DNA of 64,000 nt from Moesziomyces globuligerus. Taxonomy: Eukaryota > Basidiomycota > Ustilaginomycetes > Ustilaginales > Ustilaginaceae. Under the pieces are notes generated by a model, which was given only the letters and a program-made list of their open reading frames with translations, did not search any database and was not told the origin of the DNA. The stretch is taken from NCBI GenBank assembly GCA_030849465.1, contig JARVLF010000014.1, forward strand, positions 248,001 to 312,000. Reading direction: 5' to 3'. Position 1 is the first letter of the stretch, and every line of letters begins with the position of its first letter. Below, in pieces: positions 47,181 to 56,103 of this stretch. The position numbers and the translations under genes are program-made.

Positions 47181-49211
47181 ATGTCGGAAGGCAGCTCTCG
47201 CGGGCACACTCCCGTGACCGCGCCGTCGAGCATAGCAGCCTCCTCGACGAGCGCCCGCAAGCTCCGCCTCCGCATCCTCACCGCCGCGCCGCTCGCGCCC
47301 GCGCACTTCCTCGCGCCGTTCCATCCGGACCATCCGCGCGCCTTTGCCTGCCTCCAGGCGTTTATTCACACCCAACTCGTTCGTCGCGCTGCAGCGACAG
47401 AAGAGCAGCGCAGAATTCAACAAGAGGGATCCGCCGCCGTGCGCGTCGAGCTCGACGGCTTCGACGTCCCCTTTGACGACCCGGACGTGCTCAGAGACGG
47501 CGACACGCTCACCGTCCGCATGCACAACACCTTTGCCCGGGAACAGCTAGATCCAGCCGCACTCGACGAGGACGAGCACGACGACGTCATGCGGGAGGGG
47601 GAAGAGGAAGAGGAGGAAGAGGAAGAGGAGGAAGAAGAGGAAGAGGAGGATGGTGACTGGGTGGGTGCGGTCGAGGATGACGAGGAGCGCAGGGCGGTGC
47701 TCGAGGCAGCGCGTGTCGCGGCGATGCTACGAGCGGGGCTGCACAGGGCACCACTCGACCCTGCGCCGCCAGGCCAAGCCGACAGCAGCGACCTGCCACG
47801 CATGCCACTCAGCTCGACCGAGGCCAGTGCTCCTGCGGCGCGTCGTCCAGCGCCCGTTCCGCCACTGCCCGCCATGCCGATGATGCCGGTGATGCCCGTG
47901 TCGCTCGGTGCACGAGGTGCGGGAGGCGCCGCTGCGGCGATGGCCGCATTCGAGACGCGGCGTCGTCAGCTCCAGCACGCAAAACCCCCGCCACCCATGC
48001 CGAGACCCGTAGCGTCTTGTTCCAACCCAACCTCGACGTCCGAGTCCGAGTCCAGCTCGAGCACCGGCGATTCCGACTCGGACTCGGACTCGCCATCCTC
48101 GCATTCGGCATCTTCCGACTCTGACTCGGACTCGTCGTCGGCATCTTCCGAATCTGGCTCCTCGTCCTCCTCCTCCTCGTCGTCGTCTTCGGATTCTTCG
48201 GATGCGCCTTCGGAGCACGCCACGCTCTCTCACCGGCCTAAGCATCCCGCCGCTCCTCTGTCGGAGGGCGAGGCGGAGATGGTGCCGCCGGGGCAGGGGA
48301 CGAGTCGGACGCGCCGGCGCAACTTGCTCCGGCGCAAGAAGCTCCAGCTCGCCCGCGACGCTGACAACCTCGACCGCTTCCACCAAGCCCAGCTGCGCGC
48401 CGCCCAGTCGCCCGACTCTGCAGTCGACGTCGACGCGGGGTGGATCGAGGACCGCACAGCCGTGCAGATCAAAGGCATCGCCACGCCCGTCGTCACGGTC
48501 GAGGTCGAGCGAGGCGCGTTGCCACCTGGTGCAGGAAGCTTACATGTGCAAGAGTCGATCGAGAGGAAGCGCAAACGTAGTCCTCAAGCAGCAGAAGAGA
48601 AGCCAGCGGAGCAAGAGCGCGCAGACGTGGTGGAGGGGTTGGAGGAGGTGGGTGGGGTTGAGGTGTTTCATGTCGATTGCGATGCGTACTACCAACGTCA
48701 ACTCGACCTCGTCTCTTCGCTCTCCACCAGCTCACAGGAGATCCAAGAGGTAGGGGACGGACAAGAGGTGAGGAAGCGAAGAAAACTCGACCCCACCTCC
48801 ACCTCGTCTTCGTCGGAAGGGGCGGATGGGGTGGTAGCCAAGTTGTCAGACGGTAAGACGTTATATTTCGACGCTCCTGATGAGGGGGTCAAGGATGGAG
48901 TGTGGGGTAGGATCCGAGGGTTTGATCCCGCTCGTCTTGCACGGATCACGTGCGTGCAAGCCGAACCCATCCGCTTCGAACACATCACCACCGGTATGGG
49001 CTTGGTCTTCTTTCAACTCGCCATCAACCCGCACACGCGTGCTCCGCAACAGATGCTCCACCTCGCCATCATCACACATGCAACCCCCTCCTCGATCGAG
49101 CTCAACATCCTCGGTCCTCTCCTCGACAACACAGATGGTTGGGACCAGTACGAAAAATTCGCCTCCACCTGGTCCCACAAAGACCTCCCTTCCGCTTGGC
49201 ACATCTTCTAA
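47181..49211 (+). CDS. Acidic, Ser-rich protein with coilin-like layout
   Basis: 676 residues, single exon. Residues about 25-120 (KLRLRILTAAPL, VRVELDGFDVPFDDPDVLRD, GDTLTVRM) resemble the ubiquitin-like N-terminal domain of coilin. A poly-Glu run (encoded 47596-47650) follows. A long Ser/Asp region (SESESSSSTGDSDSDSDSPS) comes next, then basic RRRNLLRRKKLQLARD. A C-terminal domain (DGKTLYFDAPDEGVKDGVWG; DPARLARITCVQAEPIRFEH; WDQYEKFASTWSHKDLPSAW) could be the Tudor-like coilin domain. Coilin organises Cajal bodies. Fungal coilins are poorly described and the match is by layout rather than strong identity, so the assignment is tentative. Confidence 0.6.
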   Translation: MSEGSSRGHTPVTAPSSIAASSTSARKLRLRILTAAPLAPAHFLAPFHPDHPRAFACLQAFIHTQLVRRAAATEEQRRIQQEGSAAVRVELDGFDVPFDDPDVLRDGDTLTVRMHNTFAREQLDPAALDEDEHDDVMREGEEEEEEEEEEEEEEEEDGDWVGAVEDDEERRAVLEAARVAAMLRAGLHRAPLDPAPPGQADSSDLPRMPLSSTEASAPAARRPAPVPPLPAMPMMPVMPVSLGARGAGGAAAAMAAFETRRRQLQHAKPPPPMPRPVASCSNPTSTSESESSSSTGDSDSDSDSPSSHSASSDSDSDSSSASSESGSSSSSSSSSSSDSSDAPSEHATLSHRPKHPAAPLSEGEAEMVPPGQGTSRTRRRNLLRRKKLQLARDADNLDRFHQAQLRAAQSPDSAVDVDAGWIEDRTAVQIKGIATPVVTVEVERGALPPGAGSLHVQESIERKRKRSPQAAEEKPAEQERADVVEGLEEVGGVEVFHVDCDAYYQRQLDLVSSLSTSSQEIQEVGDGQEVRKRRKLDPTSTSSSSEGADGVVAKLSDGKTLYFDAPDEGVKDGVWGRIRGFDPARLARITCVQAEPIRFEHITTGMGLVFFQLAINPHTRAPQQMLHLAIITHATPSSIELNILGPLLDNTDGWDQYEKFASTWSHKDLPSAWHIF

Positions 49212-49327
49212 ATCCCCTCCCGACCACTTTGCACGCAATACCACCATGGGAAGGAAAGAGACATGTTGAAAAAGGGTCCGGTGTTCGGTGTTCTGAGTGC
49301 AATGAAAGGAATCAAGGGGGGCGGGAT

Positions 49328-51652
49328 TTAGACGCTGATCTGAGCGGCGTCGAGGTTAAGCGCATGAAGGAGGAGGTTGACGTTGCGGATCCGGATGTCC
49401 GGGTTGATATCTCCCTGGACGGCACCCGGGTTGCGTTTCTGCCACTCGTTGGCGCTGATGACGTTTTCGAGGATCTTTTCGCGCAGTTCCTGCACCAAGA
49501 TCTGTTGCTGATCCATCGTCGCCCCGATCGCCAGCGCAGCCATGAGGTTCCACGTCGGCTCGTCCTCGAGATCGACGTTGCGGTACTTGCCGCCCACCGT
49601 CTGCGCACTCAGCTGCTGCCCGAGACCCGCACCCATGTAGTAGCTCACGCCAAACGGCAGCGAGAGCTTGGTGCGCGTGCTCGGGAACAGGGTCACCAGC
49701 TTACCGCCCGCCGTCAGCCGCGAGAAGAGCAGCGCAAAGATCTGCTGGAACTGCTCCAGCTCGGCAGCAGGCACTTCGCCCTGCTGCCTCAACGTCTCGG
49801 CGCGCGAGAGGAAGATCGTCAGGAACGCCACACCCGGTCGCGTCTGCGTCACGCGCACCGGATCGTTGCGCTCCACAAACAGAGCCAACATGCCCGACAC
49901 GATGCGCATCGGCGCCGTGCTCGCCATCTGCATCATGCTCGGCACAATCGTCGTGGCGAACGTCTCGGACTGCCTCTCGGCATCCCTCCTCGCCTCAATC
50001 CTCCCCGCATCGTCCGAAAGATCGTCCAGGAGCCCCCCGTTCTGCACCACATCCAGACTCTCGAACGAGGCCACCACCATCGTCAGCGCCGTCAGCGTCT
50101 GCTCGGCACTCAGATGGCGCAGCGCGCGCGGCAAGAGTCGCTTGCCCTTGGCCGACGAGAGCAGACTCACAAACGGATGCGGGTCCGAAATCTCGAGCGG
50201 CTCCAGCACCCGCAGCTCCGTCCACAGCGCCGTCGTCACCGCAGCCACCTCGTCGCCGTGCGCCGCATGCGCCGCCTTGGCCGCCACGCCCGCCTCGTCC
50301 GCAGGGTCGACCTCGCTCACCTCGGGCGGAGCGTTGCGACGCAGCTGCTCCAGCTGCAGCACCAGGTCGTACAGCCGCTCCAGGATGCGCAGCACCTCGT
50401 GCTTGCTCAGCGGATCGCGTCGCTGTCCGCCGTGCCCCGTGCCGCCCAGCGAGGCTCCCTCGAGCGCCTGCCGCACCGCATCGCGCGCATGCCCCGCATC
50501 CGGCGCCTCGCCCGCCCGCTCCTTGCCCGCCGCTCCCGCCGCCGCCGCCTTGTCCGCCGAGATCTGCAGCATCTGGCGCGGGTTCTTGGTCGAGCTCAAG
50601 CTCACCCGACCCAGCGCACCTTCGAGCGCCGCGCCGCTCGCCGACTTCTCCATGCGCTCCTTGCGGCTCTGCACGATGCGCTCCACCTGCTGCTGCATGC
50701 GCAGCATCGCATTCTGCTGCTTGTTGAGCTTCTGCTTGCCCTTGCCCCCCTGCTTCTGCTGCGCTCCGTTGGTCGCTCCTGCCGCCGCCGCATCCGCCGC
50801 AGCCGCTGCAGGTGCGATCGGCATGCCCGGACGCCTGGGCCCGCCGCGCAGCGCAAAGTAGATGTGGGCGTAAAAGTCGTCGGCGTACGGGTCGGCGGTG
50901 ATGAGCTGGGAGATCTGGATGCGCGTGATGAAGTCCTTGTCCGAGCCGGACATGAGGCCGTTGTGCTTTGCCATGGCGTTGATCTTGTCCATGCGGCGCT
51001 TGCGGCGTGCCTCTGCGCGCTCGAACTCGGCGATCTGCGCCTGGGCCTTCTCCATCATGAAGCGGACCGCGTCCTGCTCGGCGTTCGAGGGCCGGCTGGC
51101 CTCGCGCTGCGCCGTGTCGAGGAGCGCGGGGAAGTTGTGCGCGACGCTCTCTAGCGAGTCGAACTGCATGGGCGGCGGCAGCGAGAGGATCGACTGCTGC
51201 ACGAGCGGCGGCATGGCCTCGAGCAACGCGCGCATGCGCGCAAAGTGCGCCGCCTGCGCCTGCTGCTGCGCCGCCTGGATCGCCGCCGGATCGGCGTTGG
51301 GCGGCAGCATGGGAGGCACGGGACCCATGCGTGGCATGCCGCCGGGAGGCGGCACGGGCGCCATGGCCGAAGCCTCGCGCGAGTCTGAGCGCTGGTGCGA
51401 CTGCATGAGCGCCGCCATGCCCGGAGGGCCCAGAGGCTGTGGCTGACCGGCGGGGCTGTTGAGCATGTGCGGAGGCTGCGGGCCGGCGGGAGCGCCAGCC
51501 GCTCGTCGCGCACGCAGCTCGGCCTCGACCTCCTCGACGGTCATGGGCTTTCTCTCGACATTGGGCTGGGCGGCGGCGGCGGGTGCAGGCGGCTGGCCTG
51601 CGCGCATGGCCAGCATTTCCGCTTCCACCTCCTCGAGCGTCTTGGGCTGAGC

Positions 51653-51685
<33 letters not shown>

Positions 51686-52087
51686 AGGCGGGGCCTGCGG
51701 AGCGCCACGTCCGGCGCCGAAGCGGGGGACCGGGTCGACGAGGAAATCATCGAGGCTGGCGGCGAACTTGTTGGAGGCGTCGAACTTGGGCTTGGGAGGC
51801 TGAGAATAGTGGTTGTAGGATTGCTGGTGGGCTGGCTGGGCGGAGGTGGCTGGGCCGGAGCCAAAGTCAAAGTCTCTGCCGACGTCGACATCGCCAAAGG
51901 TGTCTTCGTTGAGATCGTCGCCAGACTCGTCGAGCTTGTCGCCGAGACCGTCGTAGCCCTCCTGACCCCAGGTGTAGATTTCTACGTCCTCCTGGGCGCC
52001 GGCAGCGAGCGCCTTGATCTTGGCGTCGAGCGACTCGTCGTTGTCAAAGGTGGGGTCGAAGGCGTCCTGGGCGTACTTGGGACGCGT

Positions 52088-52122
<35 letters not shown>

Positions 52123-52165
52123 GCCTGTCGCCGGGCATCGAGGTGTCGAAGCCGAAGAACGACAT
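49328..52165 (-). CDS. PAT1: mRNA decay factor Pat1
   Basis: 945 residues, single exon, starting MSFFGFDTSMPG (the Pat1 N-terminal Phe/Gly pattern). It activates decapping and bridges the Dcp and Lsm1-7 complexes in P-bodies. Seen in order: poly-Gly (11 residues), an acidic DESLDAKIKALAAGAQEDVE segment, KFAASLDDFLVDPVPRFGAG, poly-Gln (10 residues), and two similar TVEEVEAELRAR/TLEEVEAEMLAM repeats. Pro-rich sequence follows, then the Pat1 middle motif MSGSDKDFITRIQISQL and DPYADDFYAHIYFALRGG. The C-terminal helical domain runs from KHEVLRILERLYDLVLQLEQ onward. It is divergent from SEC1. Confidence 0.95.
51655..51685 (-). repeat. CAG repeat coding poly-Gln in PAT1
   Basis: About ten uninterrupted CAG codons (CTG on the plus strand). 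Confidence 0.9.
52088..52121 (-). repeat. GGC repeat coding poly-Gly in PAT1
   Basis: Eleven consecutive Gly codons just after the N terminus (GCC on the plus strand). Confidence 0.9.
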
Positions 52166-53247
52166 GGTGTGTGGAGAGGGATGCAGTGAAGAACGCTTGT
52201 AACGAGCTCGTTGTCCGTAGATGGATGGGATCGTGGAGGCAGAGAAGGTTGATCCGCCGTGCTCGTCCCTTGGCGAGGGCAGCGGGCACCGAGCAGTGCG
52301 CTCAGACATTCACAGATTGGACCATCCGAGCCGACGCCTCAACTCTGGATGCGGACCAGTCACGTGTCGACTGCTGTGCACTGGCTGTGATCGGGCGCTA
52401 GAAACAGCAGTGCAGCAATTGTCATCACAGCCGATTCAAGATGAAGTCTAACAAGCTTTCCGAATTTGGCTGGCGCGGGGCGGTCTTCTGGTTGTGGAGG
52501 TCTCAGTGGTGAAATCGAGATGGAAACGCGCGGAGACTCGGCTGGCGCGGAGCGAGTCTCTAAAGTACAGTGCACCAACCAGCAGCACAGGGGCCCGCGA
52601 ACCACAAAGCGCAAGCCGGCGCAGGTGAGAGAAAGTGTCGCTGCACGAGCGCCTGCAACTGCTGTCTGCTATTTGGCAGCTGCTGCTGGCTGTGTGCATC
52701 CGGGATCCGCCCGGCTCAACCCTGATGAAAGCTTGCAGCACACGGTGCGCCCGAGCCAAGCCTGCAGGTGCTGTAGCCCACGCAAGGCAACTCAACCCCA
52801 CGCCTACGCTCACGCCTGTACTGTACCTGACACGCAGCTTCCGCTCGCACAGGCAACCGGCGCTCGTGCCATCATCATCCCATAGCATCGCGCCTCTTCC
52901 GACGCCTCGGTTGCTGCTCGTGATCTCCTCGCAAGCTTGCATTCGCCTGCATTCGTCACTCGTCACTCGCACTTCCAACGCCACTCGCTCCTCACTCAGC
53001 ACGTCGGATCATCCGCCAGATCAGCCCGTCGGATCAGCTGTCGGATCAGCCGCTGGTAGCGTTTCTTTCTTGATCACTCGGGCTCGCCTCGGCCACATTC
53101 CGTGATACTCTGAAACGCATCGCGACGGCGGCGGGTTTGCCTCACGCAGCTTCAGTCATCAGTCGCGCCAAGCTTGTCTTGCGCTAGAGGCCAACGGATG
53201 CGCACGCGAGGGAGCCCAGCATAAAAACCACGTCCAGACCGCCCACC
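52166..53247. promoter_or_regulatory. Divergent promoter region, PAT1 / SEC1
   Basis: 1.08 kb without a gene. GTCGGATCA occurs three times at 53003-53048 about 200 bp upstream of the SEC1 start. A CACTCGTCACTCG repeat lies near 52955. The rest is unremarkable. Confidence 0.5.
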
Positions 53248-55818
53248 ATGGCTCCCAAATCGCTCGTCACGTCGTTGCGCGACCGCTACCTCAACGCCAT
53301 CCGCTCCGTACAGCCCCCCTCGCGATGGAAGGTGCTCGTCGTCGACTCCTTCACCAAGGAGCTCCTCAACTCGGTGCTCAAGATGTACGACATCCTCCAG
53401 GAGAACGTCGCGCAGGTCGACAACATCGAGCTCCCCCGCGCTAGCCAGGCCTCCCTCGAGGCCTGCTACCTCCTCACCCCAACCAGCCAGAACGTCGATC
53501 GCATCATCCGCGACCTCGCTCCCGAAGCCGGCCGTCAGCCCACCTACGCCGCAGGCCACATCTTCTTTGTCGACAGCCTCTCGGATGCGCTCGTCCACAA
53601 GCTCACCGCATCGCCCGCAGAGCCCAAGCTCCGCCAGCTCATCGAGCTCTACACCAACTTCTGGCCCGCAGAGGCGCAGGCCTTCTCGCTCAAGTCGCCC
53701 CAGAGCTTCCTCAACCTCTTCCAGCCCCTCGGCGGCCTCTACGGCCCCGACCCCATGGAGGCCATGCGCACCATCGAGGAGGAGCTCCAGTTCTCCACGC
53801 AGGCCATCCTCAACGTCTGCGTCACCCTCAACGAATTCCCCCTGATCCGCTACTACAACCCTTCCCATCCGCCACTCGGACCCCTCCAGCCGCCCAAGGA
53901 CGCCGTCAAGTCCCAGACCGCCGCCGCCAACATGTACCAGGGCAGCGCCCGCATGGCCCGCCTCCGCGGCTCCAACAACGACGCGGGCCTCGCCGGCGCA
54001 GGGCCCGACGGCCCCGTGGCGGGCGAACACTTTACGCGCAAGCTCGCACTGCGCGTGCAGGCGGCGATCGACCAGTACGTGCGCGACAACGAGCCGAAGC
54101 CCGAGCCGAGCCGGCCGCGCAGCGTGCTCTTCATCACGGACCGCTCCATGGACACGGTGGCGCCGTTCCTGCACGAGTTCACCTACCAAGCCATGTGCAC
54201 CGACCTGCTGCCCATCGCCGACGGCACGCGCTACCACTACACCTTTTACACCTCGGACGGCGAACGCCAGGAGAAGGACGCCGTCCTCTCGGACGAGGAC
54301 AACGTCTGGACGGGCATCCGCCATCTGCACATCGCCGAAGCCATCGACAAGCTCACGCGCGACTTCAAGCAGCACGCGGGCGAGCAGGGCGCGTTTGCCG
54401 ACGCCAACTCGTCGCTCAACGACATGCGCGACATGCTCGCCTCGCTGCCTCACATGCAGGAGATGAAGGAGAAGCTCTCGCTCCACCTCACGCTCGCCCA
54501 GGACTGCATGAACCGCTTCGAAAAGTCCAAGCTGCCGCAGCAGGCCATGGTGGAGCAGAACTGCGCCACGCGCCTCACGCCCGAGGGCCACAAGCCCAAG
54601 ACGCTCGTCGAGGAGATGGTGCCCCTGCTCGACGACCGGAGCGTCTCCAATGTCGACAAGGTGCGCATCATCGCGCTCTACATCATGTACTGCGACGGCG
54701 TGCCGGACGAGGATCGCAAGCGCCTCTTCCAGCACGCGCGCCTCGGCCGGTACGAGATGGAGGCGGTGGACAACCTCGTGCATCTCGGCACGCAGGTGGT
54801 GCGCGACGCGTCGAGCTCGAGCTGGGAGATGCTCTTCAAGAAGGGCAAGCGCAAGCAGCAGCCGGGCGAGAACGAGTTTGAACTCAGTCGCTACCAGCCG
54901 CTGGTCAAGCTCATGGTCGAGGATCACTTTGCCGGTAAGCTCGAGCAGGCCACGTATCCGTATGTGCGCGATGCGCCGCCCGAGGCCTCGACCGGCCTCT
55001 CGCTGCCCGTGCAGACGTCTGCGCTGGCCCGCGTCGGCTTGGGCGGGGGAGGAGCTGGGGGTGCGAGCGGGGCGACGCCGGCGAGTGCGCGGACGCAACC
55101 GAGTAGCCTGCGCTCGGCCAAGCCGACCTGGCATCAAAAGGGTCGGGGTGGCTCGAACGTCGGTGTGGAGAGGTTGGAGAATCGGCAGCGCGTGATCGTC
55201 TTCGTAGCGGGTGGGATGACGTATTCCGAGATGCGGTCGGCGTACCAGATCAGCGAGCGACTCGGCAAGGATTGCTACATCGGCTCGTCGCATACCTTTA
55301 CGCCCGAGAGCTTCGTCGAGGTCATGAAGCATTTCGGCAAGGCGGGCTCGCGCGAGGCGGCTCAGCGCACCGGTCACCACGCGCACCACGCGCACCATGC
55401 GCCTCGCGCCGAGCATGCGAACCAGACACAGCTGCCGCCCGGCGCCAGTACGCTCAGCAAGCCCGTCAACGACCGCAGCGCCATCCGCACCGAGTCGCTC
55501 AAGCACGGCGCATATCCCGCCGGCACGGCCAACGGACACCAGTCGGGCTACAGTTCGGCCCCGCCCGTCGAACAGTCGACCTACGACCGCCGCTTCCAGT
55601 CGGCAGCCCCGCAGCCACCACCGTCGCAGCCACAGCAGCATCCGCAGCACTCGCAGCACCAGCCGCACAAGTCGACGCTGCCCGCGCACGTCGTCGCCGA
55701 CGCCGGTCCGCACGGCGGCGCGAGGAGTGCGAGCCCGTCGCCCAGCCAGACCTCGGATCTGAGCCAGAGATCAAAGGAGAAGAAACGCCTCAAAAACCCC
55801 TTCTCGTTCAAAAAATAA
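53248..55818 (+). CDS. SEC1: Sec1/Munc18 protein of exocytosis
   Basis: 856 residues, single exon. The N terminus SLVTSLRDRYLNAIRSVQPP then WKVLVVDSFTKELLNSVLKM is the SM-family domain 1 start. Further landmarks are HIFFVDSLSDALVHKL, PRSVLFITDRSMDTVAPFLH, FTYQAMCTDLLPI, and the late IVFVAGGMTYSEMRSAYQIS near residue 650. SM proteins clasp syntaxin-SNARE bundles; Sec1 acts at the plasma membrane, which fits polarised growth. The closest alternative is another SM family member (Vps45, Sly1), less likely given the Sec1-like start. The last 150 residues are a His/Gln/Pro/Ser-rich tail ending KKRLKNPFSFKK, longer than in baker's yeast. Confidence 0.93.
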   Translation: MAPKSLVTSLRDRYLNAIRSVQPPSRWKVLVVDSFTKELLNSVLKMYDILQENVAQVDNIELPRASQASLEACYLLTPTSQNVDRIIRDLAPEAGRQPTYAAGHIFFVDSLSDALVHKLTASPAEPKLRQLIELYTNFWPAEAQAFSLKSPQSFLNLFQPLGGLYGPDPMEAMRTIEEELQFSTQAILNVCVTLNEFPLIRYYNPSHPPLGPLQPPKDAVKSQTAAANMYQGSARMARLRGSNNDAGLAGAGPDGPVAGEHFTRKLALRVQAAIDQYVRDNEPKPEPSRPRSVLFITDRSMDTVAPFLHEFTYQAMCTDLLPIADGTRYHYTFYTSDGERQEKDAVLSDEDNVWTGIRHLHIAEAIDKLTRDFKQHAGEQGAFADANSSLNDMRDMLASLPHMQEMKEKLSLHLTLAQDCMNRFEKSKLPQQAMVEQNCATRLTPEGHKPKTLVEEMVPLLDDRSVSNVDKVRIIALYIMYCDGVPDEDRKRLFQHARLGRYEMEAVDNLVHLGTQVVRDASSSSWEMLFKKGKRKQQPGENEFELSRYQPLVKLMVEDHFAGKLEQATYPYVRDAPPEASTGLSLPVQTSALARVGLGGGGAGGASGATPASARTQPSSLRSAKPTWHQKGRGGSNVGVERLENRQRVIVFVAGGMTYSEMRSAYQISERLGKDCYIGSSHTFTPESFVEVMKHFGKAGSREAAQRTGHHAHHAHHAPRAEHANQTQLPPGASTLSKPVNDRSAIRTESLKHGAYPAGTANGHQSGYSSAPPVEQSTYDRRFQSAAPQPPPSQPQQHPQHSQHQPHKSTLPAHVVADAGPHGGARSASPSPSQTSDLSQRSKEKKRLKNPFSFKK

Positions 55819-56103
55819 CCCCACCCTCCCCCTCCCGGGCTTTGCACACAGCTCACTCCCTCCTGACCTCCTAATGAGTTACAGATACCTCTTTTTCCAT
55901 CCACACACACACGAAGTACCCCGACATGTGCGGGTTTACAGACGTCGCAAGGTCGGCGGGATGGACAGGCCATGGGTGACGGCATATTGATCGTCGAGAA
56001 TATCTTGGGATGAGAGAGCGACGAGGTCGGCGTTGACTGATGAGCGCCTGTGAAGAGAGGGGTCCAAGATGGGGAGGGGGGGGGGGGTGTTGGGTTGTTG
56101 TTG
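55819..56103. other. 3' region between convergent SEC1 and NEM1
   Basis: 285 bp with a G-run (about 56078-56091). A good-looking acceptor (CTCTTCACAG on the minus strand near 56049) could belong to a further NEM1 exon, but the chosen stop gives a normal family C terminus. Confidence 0.4.

Noticed and set aside
53152..55713. An 853-codon open frame on the minus strand opposite SEC1
   Set aside because: It mirrors a strongly biased GC-rich coding strand. Its translation is Leu/Val/Arg/Gly-rich with no domain, whereas the plus strand encodes a complete SM protein.
55871..56049. An extra 3' exon of NEM1 beyond the chosen stop
   Set aside because: A good acceptor exists, but the only upstream donor (GTTGGT) is poor and the protein already ends like its family.
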